From: Consotaella aegiceratis
Lineage (GTDB): Bacteria > Pseudomonadota > Alphaproteobacteria > Rhizobiales > Rhizobiaceae
Assembly: GCF_036541425.1 (NCBI RefSeq)
Contig: NZ_JAZHFT010000019.1
Location: 25,756-89,755 of the forward strand
DNA: 64,000 nucleotides
Direction of reading: 5' to 3'
This document shows positions 44,605 to 53,717 of the stretch, in pieces (position 1 is the first letter of the stretch; every line of letters begins with the position of its first letter). A model generated the notes under the pieces. That model saw nothing but the letters and a program-made list of their open reading frames with translations, had not been told where the DNA came from and searched no databases. Both the position numbers and the translations under genes were made by a program.

Positions 44605-46055
44605 GCGAGGCGGTCCCCGAGCAGGAATTCCAGGGCGCGGTCGAGGCGGATGTGCGGCAGCGAGAGCGTCAGGCCTTCCGCGGTGCGCTCCAGCCGGGGC
44701 GGGCGGAAGCGCACGAACGATAGAGACGACGGGGCTTCGCTCGCATCGAGCGGAGCAAAGACACGGGCCGGATCCGCCGGCAGATCGCCGGGAAAGATCG
44801 CCGTCTCGCTGCGACCGTCGAAGGTCTCGCCGCCGATCCGTTCACCGGCCATCGGCGTTCCCACGATGACCGGAAGACGCTCGCCCTGATCCTCGACGCT
44901 GGCCTCGCGCGTGGCGCGAATCGCGGCCATGGCGACGACACCCGTTTCGGCGCGGGCAAAGCGCGCCCGCGTGATGGCGCCGTCGACGAGCCGCCGCACG
45001 ATCGCCTCCAGTCGCGGATGCGCCTCGCGGTGCAGATGGTCGGCCTTGGTGGCAGCGATCAGGATGCGGTCGATCCGGCGGCTGAGAAGCGAGCCGAGCC
45101 AGCTGGCGCGGCCCGGACGGAAGCAGGTCAGGATGTCGGCGAGCGCATTTTCCAGGTCGCAGACCGCTTCCGGTCCGGCATTGATGGCCTGCATCACGTC
45201 GACCAGCAGAATCTGCCGGTCGAGGCGGGCGAAATGCTCGCGGAAGAACGGTTTGACGACGATGCTCTTATAGGCCTCGTAGCGCCGCTCCAGAACGCCG
45301 GCGAGCGAATTCTTCGGATACCGCTTTCCGGGTTCGAGCAGGAGCGGCGCGAAGGTGAGGGCAGGCGACCCTTCGAGGTCGCCCGGCATCAGGAAACGGC
45401 CCGGCGGCAGCGTCGACAGCGCCGTCTGGTCGTCGCGGCAGGCCCGCAGATAGACCGCGAAGGCAGCGCTCAGCGCCTGCGCCTTTGCCGGGTCGGCCGA
45501 ACCCGCCGCATCGGTCTCGCGCAACAGGTCCAGATAAGGGGTGGCCATGGCGGCTCGAGACTGCAGGCTCGCCCGCTCGATGGCCTCGCGGGAGAAGGTG
45601 GCGAAGTCCTTGTCGAGCAGCGGCAGGTCGAGCAACCATTCGCCGGGATAGTCGACGATATCGAGGGAGATTCGCCCGCGCGAGAACAGCCGCGACCAGC
45701 CGGACGCCGATTCGTAGTCGATCGTCAGGCGCAACTCCGAGATGGCGCGCGTCGATTCGGGCCAGGCGCGATCCTCCAGGATCGTGCGGATGTGGTCCTC
45801 GTACTGGAAGCGCGGCACCGCCGCGTCGGGCTGCTCGCGCAGATAGCTCGCCGCGATCCGTCCTTCGGCCTGCGCCGCGAACATCGGCAGCCGCCCGCCA
45901 TGCAGCAGATTGTGGATCAACGCGGTGATGAAGACCGTCTTGCCGGCGCGCGACAGGCCGGTGACGCCGAGACGAATGCTCGGATCGAACAGCCCGCTGG
46001 TCCGGTCGGTGAGGTTGTCGAAGGCGATCCGCGCCTCGTCGGCGAAGGAGGTCAT
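44601..46055 (-). CDS. ycjX: YcjX-like P-loop GTPase (DUF463)
   Basis: The 484-residue protein has a P-loop LGVTGLSRAGKTVFITAL at about residue 30, a switch-like DIVDYPGEWLLDLPLL and DVMQAINAGPEAV with the DUF463-specific block RRIDRILIAATKADHLHRE, where ATKAD is the guanine-specificity loop. Related structures show dynamin-like features. It precedes ycjF in a translationally coupled operon. The ATG at 46055 is chosen because the family begins there. The frame stays open further upstream through sixA. Confidence 0.88.
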   Translation of the reverse strand: MTSFADEARIAFDNLTDRTSGLFDPSIRLGVTGLSRAGKTVFITALIHNLLHGGRLPMFAAQAEGRIAASYLREQPDAAVPRFQYEDHIRTILEDRAWPESTRAISELRLTIDYESASGWSRLFSRGRISLDIVDYPGEWLLDLPLLDKDFATFSREAIERASLQSRAAMATPYLDLLRETDAAGSADPAKAQALSAAFAVYLRACRDDQTALSTLPPGRFLMPGDLEGSPALTFAPLLLEPGKRYPKNSLAGVLERRYEAYKSIVVKPFFREHFARLDRQILLVDVMQAINAGPEAVCDLENALADILTCFRPGRASWLGSLLSRRIDRILIAATKADHLHREAHPRLEAIVRRLVDGAITRARFARAETGVVAMAAIRATREASVEDQGERLPVIVGTPMAGERIGGETFDGRSETAIFPGDLPADPARVFAPLDASEAPSSLSFVRFRPPRLERTAEGLTLSLPHIRLDRALEFLLGDRLA

Positions 46056-46153
46056 GGGCGAGGCGGAGCGTCCTCCGAATACACGAACAGGTCTCTCGGC
46101 CCGATATAGGTTCTCTGCCGTGACACCAAAAGAGCGGTCGCGTTGTCGTCGTT

Positions 46154-46663
46154 CTACTTCTTCGGTTGGAAGAACTGGATCAACTCGCCGCTGCCCGGCT
46201 CCAGCGCGTCGAGCGGCCGAGCGAACTCGATGACGGCGACCGCCGCAGTCGGAAAGCCTTTGGCCAGCGCGGCGAGGCCGTCGTTTTCGCCGCTGCCGCA
46301 TAGAGCGTGGGCAAAGGCGTGGGTCATCGGATTGTGCCCGACCAGCAGTGTCGAACTCCCGCCCAGCGTCCTGACGGCTTCGAAATAGGCCTCGGTCCCT
46401 TGCAGATAGAGCGTTTCGAGATAGCGCACCGGCGCGTCGCCCGCCTCGGGCACAACCAGCGACAGGGTCTCGCGGGTGCGCACGGTCGGCGAACAGAGGA
46501 TCCCGTCGAATCGATGGCCGGTGGAGCGCAGCAGATCGGCCACCTCGACGCAGGCTTGGCGGCCGCGCTCGTCGAGCGGCCGGGACGAATCGTGCATGGC
46601 CGGACCACGCGCGGCATGGGCATGGCGGATCAGAACAAGTCGGGATCGAGGTGTGTCGCTCAT
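46154..46663 (-). CDS. sixA: Phosphohistidine phosphatase SixA-like
   Basis: The 169-residue histidine phosphatase has the catalytic LIRHAHAA (RHG variant RHA), a second conserved Arg block CSPTVRTRETL and LLVGHNPM with the second catalytic His. SixA dephosphorylates histidine phosphotransfer proteins and the PTS(Ntr) phosphocarrier NPr. It lies 98 nt upstream of ycjX on the same strand. A CtrA box occurs 90 nt upstream of its start. Confidence 0.88.
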   Translation of the reverse strand: MSDTPRSRLVLIRHAHAARGPAMHDSSRPLDERGRQACVEVADLLRSTGHRFDGILCSPTVRTRETLSLVVPEAGDAPVRYLETLYLQGTEAYFEAVRTLGGSSTLLVGHNPMTHAFAHALCGSGENDGLAALAKGFPTAAVAVIEFARPLDALEPGSGELIQFFQPKK

Positions 46664-46752
46664 GCGCCATCCCTAGCTCATTTTGATCGAGATTGGGTAG
46701 TTACACAGCGTCCAATCGAATCACGCAACCGTCATGCAAGTCTCGCGCCATA

Positions 46753-46768
46753 TTAAAAGCGCTTTAAC
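46753..46768 (+). promoter_or_regulatory. Perfect CtrA consensus box between sixA and dksA
   Basis: TTAA-AAGCGCT-TTAAC is an exact match to TTAA-N7-TTAAC. It lies 90 nt upstream of the divergent sixA start and about 180 nt before the dksA start, so it could affect either gene. Confidence 0.55.
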
Positions 46769-46946
46769 GGACGGCAGACCAGTGTCATCAGAGCGTCACC
46801 CTGCCTGATTATGCGGCAGGCTTGAAAGATCGAATGAAAACCTTGAGTTACAAACTGTTTTGATACGGCGCGAGAGGGCAATCGCGCTTGTTCCTGCGAA
46901 AAACCATCGCTATAAGCTCGGCTTTGGCGTGAACGGAGATGGCGAC

Positions 46947-47363
46947 ATGAGCAATACCCTCGAGAAGGATGCGCTGTTTGCCGAGGACGACGGGTTCATG
47001 AACGCCCGGCAGCGGGAGTATTTCCGCCGCAAGCTTCTCGATTGGAAGAACGAGATTTTGCGCGAGTCCCGCGAGACGCTGGAGGCTTTGGCCAACGACA
47101 ACTCCAATCTGGCCGATCTTGCCGATCGCGCATCGTCGGAAACCGACCGGGCGATCGAGCTTCGAGCGCGCGATCGGCAGCGCAAGCTGATCTCCAAGAT
47201 CGACGCCGCGTTGGAGCGGATCGACAACGGCACCTACGGCTATTGCGAAGAGACCGGCGAGCCGATCAGCCTCAAACGCCTCGATGCCCGTCCGATCGCC
47301 ACCCTGTCGCTCGAAGCGCAGGAGCGTCACGAACGGCGCGAGAAGGTCTATCGCGAAGAGTAG
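46947..47363 (+). CDS. dksA: DksA-type RNA polymerase-binding regulator, zinc-finger cysteines reduced
   Basis: The 138-residue protein has the DksA coiled-coil with its acidic tip (ANDNSNLADLADRASSETDRAIELRARDRQRKLI) and the globular C-terminal fold (RIDNGTYGYCEETGEPISLKRLDARPIA). It would bind the RNA polymerase secondary channel with ppGpp during nutrient stress. Only one of the four zinc-ligating cysteines is present, which is common for alphaproteobacterial DksA. GGAGATGG precedes the ATG at 46947. Confidence 0.92.
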   Translation: MSNTLEKDALFAEDDGFMNARQREYFRRKLLDWKNEILRESRETLEALANDNSNLADLADRASSETDRAIELRARDRQRKLISKIDAALERIDNGTYGYCEETGEPISLKRLDARPIATLSLEAQERHERREKVYREE

Positions 47364-47405
47364 CGCCGAGGGCAGGCCTGCCCTGACAAACAGCCAGCAA
47401 TTGCG

Positions 47406-47436
47406 AAGGCCAGCGATCCGCGTCGCTGGCCTTTTT
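47406..47436 (+). terminator. Rho-independent terminator after dksA
   Basis: An 11-bp stem AAGGCCAGCGA (47406-47416) and TCGCTGGCCTT (47423-47433) with a 6-nt loop runs into TTTTT. Confidence 0.9.
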
Positions 47437-47519
47437 CATGTCGATGCGGTCCCCGCGATCGAGGCCGCCGCCGTAGGCCGCCGCCGTAGCGATGCTCTCC
47501 GGGGCCGACGCTGCCTTGC

Positions 47520-49370
47520 CTATTGATGCGAAGGATCCATCCAGAACGACGGCAGATAGTAGCCGGTCACCGGCGTTGCCTCCGGATGTTCGATGAAGTT
47601 CCGTCGGGCCAGCCATTTCTCCGGCAGATAGAACAGCGGCACCACGTAATGGCCGGAGATCAGCAGGCGGTCGTAGGCGCGAACGGCGGCGACGAACTCG
47701 TCGCGCGTGCGGGTCGTCACGATCTTCTCGATCATCGCGTCCACGGCGGGATCCGCAACTCCGGCATAGTTGAACGAGCCGACGGCGTCCTTGGCCGAGG
47801 ATCCCCAGCGGTTGACCTGTTCGGCGCCCGGCGAGAGCGAGGCCGTATAGGTGAACAGGATCATGTCGTAATCGAATTCCTGCTTGCGCGCCTGGTATTG
47901 CGCGTCGTCCACGAGCCGCACGGTGGCATCGATGCCGAGGCGTGAGAGCGTCCGGCTATAGGCGAGAGCCAGACGTTCCTCGTCGTCGGTCTGCGCCATG
48001 ATCTCAAACGAGAGCGGCTTGCCGTCCGGTCCGGCCATTCGGCCGTTGGCGAACGAATAGCCGGCGTCCTGGAGTTCGCTCATGGCGGCCCGCAGCAGCT
48101 TGCGGTCGGTGCCGCTGCCGTCGCTCACCGGGGCGCGGTAGGTGCCGTCCATGACGTCCGGCTCGATCTGCGAGGCATAGTTTCCGAGCAGCGCCTTCTC
48201 CTTCTCGCTCGCCGGCTGCCCGACGCTGGACAGCTCGGAATTCTCGAAGAAGCTCGAGATACGCTTGTAGGCGCCGTAATAGAGGTTCTTGTTGGCCCAC
48301 TCGAAATCGAACAGCAGCGACAGCGCGCTGCGCACGTGCACATCCTGGAAGATCGGGCGACGAGTGTTGAACACGAAGGCGCGCGTGTTGGCCGGAATAC
48401 CGGTCTCGAAGGCCTCCTTCACCACATCGCCGTTGGTTACGGCCGGGAAGTCGTAGGCCGTCTGCCAATGGCGCGGATTGCCTTCCAGATAGACGTAGAA
48501 CAGACCCTTCTTGAAGGCCTCGAACTGGGCGTTGATGTCGCGATAATAGTCGATCTGGATCTCGTCGTAATTGTCGATGCCGCGCTTGATCGGCAGATCC
48601 TTGCCCCAGTAGTCGGGGTTCTTCTTGTAGACGATGCGCTGCCCCGGCTCGACTTCAGAGATCACGTACGGGCCCGAACCGATCACCGGCTTCAGGGTGG
48701 TCTCGTCGATGGTCTTCGGATCGAAGGCGTGTTTGGGCAGCACCGGCAGCAGGCCCAGCAGCAACGGCAATTCCCGGTCGGCCTGCTCGTTGAAGGTGAA
48801 GCGAACGGTGCGCTCGCCCACCTTTTCGATCTTTTCCACCTTCTTCAGCCACGCTCCATAGAACGGGCGGCCGTGGTCGCGCAGCATCTCGCAGGTGAAG
48901 AGTACATCGTCCACCGTGACCGGCTCGCCGTCGGAGAACCTGGCCTGGGGATTCAGTGTGAACTCGACGAAGGTGCGATCGGGGTCCGTCTCGACGCTCT
49001 CGGCAAGCAGACCGTAGAGCGTGAACGGTTCGTCGGCGGAGCGCTGCAGCAGCGGCTCGAAGACAAGGCTGCCAAATTCCGGATCGGCCCAGATGCCGCG
49101 CGCCGTGGTCAGCAGTCCCTTCACGCTGACCGGATTGAGATTGTCGAAGGTGCCGTAGACGCCGTAACGCATCCGTCCGCCCTGCGGTGCGTCTGGATTG
49201 ACGTAGGGCAGGTGGTCGAAGTCGGACGGCAAGGCCGGTTCGCCCTGCATGGCGATGCCGTGGACGGGCTCGGCCGAAGCGCCAGACGGGCCGCCGACCG
49301 AGAGACCGACAGCCAAAGACAGGCTGGCAATCGCGATGTTGAGGCGGGTCCAGGACGTCTGATAGAGCAT
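47520..49370 (-). CDS. yejA: YejA-like ABC transporter substrate-binding protein (family 5)
   Basis: The 616-residue protein has a signal peptide (cleavage near GASAEPVHG) and a family 5 extracellular solute-binding fold of the YejA/microcin C subgroup (PYVNPDAPQGGRMRYGVYGTFDNLNP, FSDGEPVTVDDVLFTCEMLRDHG, YYRDINAQFEAFKKGLF). It would bind peptides in the periplasm for uptake. YejA is normally encoded with yejB, yejE and yejF permease and ATPase genes. None is near, so it is an orphan or extra copy. It is convergent with dksA. Confidence 0.9.
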   Translation of the reverse strand: MLYQTSWTRLNIAIASLSLAVGLSVGGPSGASAEPVHGIAMQGEPALPSDFDHLPYVNPDAPQGGRMRYGVYGTFDNLNPVSVKGLLTTARGIWADPEFGSLVFEPLLQRSADEPFTLYGLLAESVETDPDRTFVEFTLNPQARFSDGEPVTVDDVLFTCEMLRDHGRPFYGAWLKKVEKIEKVGERTVRFTFNEQADRELPLLLGLLPVLPKHAFDPKTIDETTLKPVIGSGPYVISEVEPGQRIVYKKNPDYWGKDLPIKRGIDNYDEIQIDYYRDINAQFEAFKKGLFYVYLEGNPRHWQTAYDFPAVTNGDVVKEAFETGIPANTRAFVFNTRRPIFQDVHVRSALSLLFDFEWANKNLYYGAYKRISSFFENSELSSVGQPASEKEKALLGNYASQIEPDVMDGTYRAPVSDGSGTDRKLLRAAMSELQDAGYSFANGRMAGPDGKPLSFEIMAQTDDEERLALAYSRTLSRLGIDATVRLVDDAQYQARKQEFDYDMILFTYTASLSPGAEQVNRWGSSAKDAVGSFNYAGVADPAVDAMIEKIVTTRTRDEFVAAVRAYDRLLISGHYVVPLFYLPEKWLARRNFIEHPEATPVTGYYLPSFWMDPSHQ

Positions 49371-49541
49371 GGCGGTAGTCCAATCGGCTCGTCGATCTCG
49401 GGTCTAGCTTGCGGCAGCCCGATCTTGCCGGACGCTGTCGATGCGTCGAATCGGGCCTCTAAAAGGCCGCATTTGCGAAACAGCAACAAGGCCGTTATGA
49501 GACCCTCTCAATCTCCTTTGCAATAGTCCGGGAAGGATGCA

Positions 49542-50177
49542 ATGCGCGTGAGGCATTTGTTCAACGCCACAAGCAAGGCGCTCGCTGCCGGTTTCTTGGG
49601 AGCGGCGACTCTCGCCGCCTCGGCCGGCGGCGCCAGTGCGCAATCGGCGGTCCCGACCGAGTGGTTCAAGGCGTGCACCACCCAGGGCGACAACAAGATC
49701 TGCAATACGCAGTTCACCTTGATCGCCGACACGCGGCAGCTGCTGACGGCCGTCAACCTGATCCGCGTCGAAGGCGCCAAGCCGGCCAGCATCCTGCAGA
49801 TCGTGGTTCCGACCGGCCGGGTGATTCCGGCCGGCGTGCAGATGCAGGTCGACACCAGCGCACCGAAGGCACTGAACTATTCGGTGTGCTTCCCCGATCG
49901 CTGCATCGCCGAGGCGCCGCTGACCGACGAGATCGTCGGCGCGATGAAGCGCGGCGGCCAGATGACGATCACCTCGATCAACTTCCAGCGTCAGCCCAAT
50001 CCGATCAAGATCACCCTGTCGGGCTTCACCCAGGCCTACGACGGTCCGGCCCAGGATCAATCGGCGCTGGCGGAGCGCCAGAAGGAACTCAACGACGCCT
50101 TGCAGAAGCAGGCGGAGGAGCGCCGCGAGAAGTTCGAGCAGGCGCAGGACGCCGCGAAGTCGGGCGGCGGCCAATAG
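49542..50177 (+). CDS. Invasion-associated locus B (IalB) family exported protein
   Basis: The 211-residue protein has a signal peptide (cleaved near GASAQS) and the IalB domain with four conserved cysteines (FKACTT, KICNTQ, SVCFPDRC) that form two disulfides. The charged C-terminal helix (RQKELNDALQKQAEERREKFEQ) is common in Rhizobiales homologues. In Bartonella a homologue is linked to erythrocyte invasion. In free-living relatives the role is unknown and probably envelope-related. Confidence 0.88.
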   Translation: MRVRHLFNATSKALAAGFLGAATLAASAGGASAQSAVPTEWFKACTTQGDNKICNTQFTLIADTRQLLTAVNLIRVEGAKPASILQIVVPTGRVIPAGVQMQVDTSAPKALNYSVCFPDRCIAEAPLTDEIVGAMKRGGQMTITSINFQRQPNPIKITLSGFTQAYDGPAQDQSALAERQKELNDALQKQAEERREKFEQAQDAAKSGGGQ

Positions 50178-50208
50178 GCTCCACCATCTTCGGCAGGAAC
50201 AGCGATCA

Positions 50209-50233
50209 ACGGCGGCGCGAGCCGCCGTTTTTC
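50209..50233 (+). terminator. Rho-independent terminator after the IalB gene
   Basis: The stem AACGGCGGC (50209-50217) and GCCGCCGTT (50222-50230) has a GCGA loop and continues into TTT. Confidence 0.85.
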
Positions 50234-50334
50234 GTTGGCGGGCCTCGGTGGCCTGAGCGCTTTGCGGGGCGGAAGGCGCTGGTGAAGCGACGTGCATCGT
50301 TGGCAGAGCCTGCCGGCGCATGCATAGTCGCCGG

Positions 50335-51093
50335 ATGACCGAATTCGACACCACGCGCTTTGCGGCGATCGCCGACATTCACGGCAATGCCGACGCACTC
50401 GCCGCCGTTCTCGACGACATCGTGCGAGTGGGCATCCGGGACATCGTCAATCTCGGCGACCATTTCAGCGGGCCGTTGGCCGCCGATCAAACGGCCGACC
50501 TGATCCTGGCACGCGACATGATTTCGATTCGCGGCAATCATGACCGCTGGCTTCTGGACCGGCGGCTGGAGGACATGGGGCCGTCCGATCGGGCCGCGCG
50601 AGGGCAATTGTCCGACGCGCATATGGGTTGGCTGCGTGGTCTCCCGTCATCGCAGACGATCGGCGACGCGATCTTCCTCTGCCACGGAACGCCGCGCAGC
50701 GACACGACCTATTGGCTGGAGCAGGTCCTGCCGGATGGCCAGGTCGTAGCCAGGGGTCGCGAAGCAATCGAGGCGGAGGCCGCCGGGATCGGCGCCTCGC
50801 TGATCCTCTGCGCCCACACGCACCTGCCGCGGCGTGTGGAGCTTGCGGACGGCCGCCTCGTCGTCAATCCGGGCAGCGTCGGATGTCCGGCCTATGACGA
50901 CGATTTGCCTGTCTACCACCTCATGCAAAGCGGGACGGCGGCGGCCTGCTATGCCGTCTTCGAAAAGGCAGGGGACGGCTGGCTGACGTCGTTTCGGCAC
51001 GTCCCGTACGACACGACTCGCATGGCCGCGTTGGCCGAGGCCGCCGGCAGGCCGGAATGGGCGAGGGCGGTGGCGACGGGCTGGGTGCGATAG
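50335..51093 (+). CDS. YfcE/serine-threonine-phosphatase-like metallophosphoesterase
   Basis: The 252-residue calcineurin-like enzyme has all metal motifs: AIADIHGNADAL, NLGDHFSG, IRGNHDRW, FLCHGTPRS, LCAHTHLP and VNPGSVG. Such proteins hydrolyse phosphomonoesters or cyclic-nucleotide esters, with the substrate unknown here. There is no signal peptide. The ATG at 50335 is preferred to one at 50320 because it directly precedes the domain. Confidence 0.85.
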   Translation: MTEFDTTRFAAIADIHGNADALAAVLDDIVRVGIRDIVNLGDHFSGPLAADQTADLILARDMISIRGNHDRWLLDRRLEDMGPSDRAARGQLSDAHMGWLRGLPSSQTIGDAIFLCHGTPRSDTTYWLEQVLPDGQVVARGREAIEAEAAGIGASLILCAHTHLPRRVELADGRLVVNPGSVGCPAYDDDLPVYHLMQSGTAAACYAVFEKAGDGWLTSFRHVPYDTTRMAALAEAAGRPEWARAVATGWVR

Positions 51094-51148
51094 GCCTCCC
51101 ACGTCGGATGTCGCCCCATGTGCGATGTCCGGGGCGATGCCGAACACC

Positions 51149-51472
51149 CTAATTTCGGTGATCGCTCTTCAGCCGGTAATATCCGTCGACAGGATCGTCG
51201 AACAGCTCCGCAATGCGCGGATGGTGCACCGGCTTGCCGCTGTCGTCGGCCACCAGATTCTGCTCGGAGACGTAGGCCACATAGGCGCTTTCCGAATTTT
51301 CGGCCAGCAAGTGGTAGAACGGCTGATCCTTGCTTGGCCGGATGTCCTCCGGAATTGCCGCGTACCACTCCTCGGTGTGGGCGAAGACCGGATCGACGTC
51401 GAAGACCACGCCGCGGAACGGAAAGAACCGGTGGCGGACGACCTGTCCGATGGAAAAGCGCGCCGTGTTCAT
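51149..51472 (-). CDS. hspQ: Heat shock protein HspQ
   Basis: The 107-residue protein matches HspQ (hemimethylated-DNA-binding/YccV-like fold): ARFSIGQVVRHRFFPFRGVVFDVDP, YHLLAEN, YVSEQNL. HspQ is a specificity factor for Lon protease and affects DnaA stability. It follows the UbiH-like gene by 20 nt on the minus strand, suggesting co-transcription. Confidence 0.93.
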   Translation of the reverse strand: MNTARFSIGQVVRHRFFPFRGVVFDVDPVFAHTEEWYAAIPEDIRPSKDQPFYHLLAENSESAYVAYVSEQNLVADDSGKPVHHPRIAELFDDPVDGYYRLKSDHRN

Positions 51473-51492
51473 CGGCCGATCCGCCTGTCCGC

Positions 51493-52710
51493 TCAAGACG
51501 CCCGTCCGCCGATCGCATCGCGGACCGACCGTGGCAGACCGATGAAGCCCGCGCCGGGAAACAATCCCTCGCGCATGGCCATTCGTTTGATCGGCGCAAA
51601 GGCGGAGAGCGCACTGAGGCCGGCGGCGCGCACCAACTGCGTCGGGACGAAATCGGCCAAAAGCGAGCGATTGAGGACGTCGACGCCGAGCGTGCGCGAC
51701 AGAATATCGGCGCGCCGCGCCAGTTCGTAGCGCCGCAGGCTGGGGCGCCGGCCCGGATCCAGACGGTTGGCCGAGGCGGCCGCGACGATGGCGCCCGCGT
51801 CGCGCAGGCCGAGATTGAGGCCCTGGGCACCGATCGGCGGAAACACGTGGCCCGCTTCGCCGACCAATGCGGCACGGCCGCCGGTCACCCGCACGGTCGA
51901 ACCGCCCCTTAAGGGAAACCGCGCGACGGGGCCGTCTACCGTCACCGCGCCGAGCAGCGAATGCAGCCGCTCTTCGACCATCTGGGCCAGACGCTCGGGC
52001 TTCAGATCGACGTAGAGGTCGGCGAGATGCGGTTGCTCCACCCAGACCAGCGACGATGCCATGCCTGGCAACGGCACCTGAGCCAAAGGTCCGGCGGACG
52101 CATGGAACTCGTTGGAGGCGTGCTGATGCGGAACCGCATGGGAGAAGTTCAGAACGATCGCCGATTGCGGGTAGGACCATGTCAGGAAGCGAATGGCCGA
52201 CTGTTCGCGCACCAGAGAGCGCTGACCGTCGGCGCCGACGACCAGCGACGCAACGACGCTGTCGCCGTTTTCCAGCGTCAACGTCGCGCTCTTGTCGTCA
52301 TGGTGAAGCGAGGCGGCGGGCTCGTTCAGGATCTGAAGGCCGGACAGCGTGGCCGCCCGTTCCTGCGCCGCAGACAACAGGTCGGCGTTGCGCACGTTGT
52401 AGCCGAAAACCCGAAGATCGATCTCCTCGGCCCTGAACTCCAACAACGGTCCGCGAAGCAAGCGCTTCGAATCATCGATGATGCGAATGGTCTTGATCGC
52501 TTCTCCCCTATCGAGAATGCAGGGGAAAAGTCCGATCTCCGAGAGGAATGCGACGGATCGCCCGAGGAGGGCCGTCGTTCTGGTGTCCTGCCGGCTCGGC
52601 GGCGGTGCCAGCAAAATGGTGTCGAAGCCGGCCTGAGCCATGCCCAGAGCGGTGGCATAGCCCGCCAGACCGCCCCCGACGATGGCGACTTCGCAGCGAT
52701 GTTGAACCAA
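51493..52710 (-). CDS. UbiH/COQ6-family FAD monooxygenase
   Basis: The 405-residue flavoprotein has the GxGxxG motif VAIVGGGLAGYATALGMA at the start, the second FAD/NADPH motif LVVGADGQRSLVRE and the GEAGHVFPPIGAQGLNLGLRDA block typical of UbiH/UbiF/VisC hydroxylases of ubiquinone synthesis. No ATG fits. TTG at 52710 is preceded by AAGGAGCAGG, and family similarity begins directly after it. The frame is open further upstream to 52800. Which ring position it hydroxylates is not decided. Confidence 0.88.
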   Translation of the reverse strand: MVQHRCEVAIVGGGLAGYATALGMAQAGFDTILLAPPPSRQDTRTTALLGRSVAFLSEIGLFPCILDRGEAIKTIRIIDDSKRLLRGPLLEFRAEEIDLRVFGYNVRNADLLSAAQERAATLSGLQILNEPAASLHHDDKSATLTLENGDSVVASLVVGADGQRSLVREQSAIRFLTWSYPQSAIVLNFSHAVPHQHASNEFHASAGPLAQVPLPGMASSLVWVEQPHLADLYVDLKPERLAQMVEERLHSLLGAVTVDGPVARFPLRGGSTVRVTGGRAALVGEAGHVFPPIGAQGLNLGLRDAGAIVAAASANRLDPGRRPSLRRYELARRADILSRTLGVDVLNRSLLADFVPTQLVRAAGLSALSAFAPIKRMAMREGLFPGAGFIGLPRSVRDAIGGRAS

Positions 52711-52850
52711 GAACCTGCTCCTTTCGCGCGGCGACCAGCGCCGAGCCCACTTGCGGCGAGTACCTGAACCGAGCAGATACGTTTGATCTGTCCGGTTCAC
52801 AATGGTTGGCTGGCGTCCCGCCTTGGCGTATCGGTGCGTTGGGAGAGATC

Positions 52851-53606
52851 ATGGACGAAACAATGGCAAAATCGGACGAGTGGCGAGCTTTCGGCGTGCA
52901 TCTCTTGACGGCGAGCGGCGCACTCTGGGCGTTCCTGTCGATTATTGCCGCGGCCGAGGGGCGCTGGGTGGCGATGTTCGCCTGGCTGGGCTTCGCGCTG
53001 TTCGTCGACGGCATCGACGGGCCGATGGCACGGCGCATCGCCATCGAGAAGGTGCTGCCGAACTGGTCGGGCGGGCTTCTCGATTCGATCATCGACTACG
53101 TCACTTACGTGATCATTCCGGCGTTTGCGCTCTATCAGTCCGGCCTGTTGGGCCCAACCCTGTCCTTCATCGCGGCGGCGCTGATCGTCTTTTCGAGCGC
53201 CCTCTATTACGCCGACCTTCGCATGAAGACGAAGGACAACTTCTTCCGGGGTTTTCCGGTGACGTGGAACATGGTGGTGTTCGCGTTCTTCGCCCTGAAG
53301 CTGAACGAGTACGTCTCCTTCGCCGTGGTCGTGCTGTCGGTCGCGGCCACGTTCGCGCCGGTGAAGTTTCTCCATCCGGTTCGCGTGGTGCGGCTGCGGC
53401 CCATCAATCTCGCGATTTTCGCGCTCTGGTCGGTGCTCGGACTGGCGTCGCTGGCCACCGGCTTCGGCGGCCCGGCCTGGATGCGCTGGGGCATCGCGGC
53501 CACGTCGCTCTATCTCTACGGCATCGGCGCGTCGATCCAGCTGTTCGACTGGTTGCGGTCGCGCCGATCGGGGCTGCAGGAAGGCCGAAGCCTTCGTCAG
53601 GGCTAG
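52851..53606 (+). CDS. pcs: Phosphatidylcholine synthase
   Basis: The 251-residue membrane protein has about eight helices and the CDP-alcohol phosphotransferase motif (VDGIDGPMARR with GGLLDSIIDYVTY), in the form typical of Pcs. It condenses choline directly with CDP-diacylglycerol to give phosphatidylcholine. GGGAGAG precedes the ATG. Choline must come from outside, so the BCCT carrier gene 1.7 kb downstream is a plausible partner. It is divergent from the UbiH-like gene. Confidence 0.93.
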   Translation: MDETMAKSDEWRAFGVHLLTASGALWAFLSIIAAAEGRWVAMFAWLGFALFVDGIDGPMARRIAIEKVLPNWSGGLLDSIIDYVTYVIIPAFALYQSGLLGPTLSFIAAALIVFSSALYYADLRMKTKDNFFRGFPVTWNMVVFAFFALKLNEYVSFAVVVLSVAATFAPVKFLHPVRVVRLRPINLAIFALWSVLGLASLATGFGGPAWMRWGIAATSLYLYGIGASIQLFDWLRSRRSGLQEGRSLRQG

Positions 53607-53717
53607 GTCACGCACCCGCATGGCGACGCATGTTTGATTTTCGGAGATCGGCGGGCCTAGCGGGCGAGAGACATCGGGATTTCGCTCGACCGGCCCGTCA
53701 TGCACGATGTCGGCCCG

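Noticed and set aside
46800..46820. Short hairpin CCTGCC/GGCAGG upstream of dksA
   Set aside because: Only six base pairs with a 9-nt loop and no further signal; too weak to report as a regulatory element.
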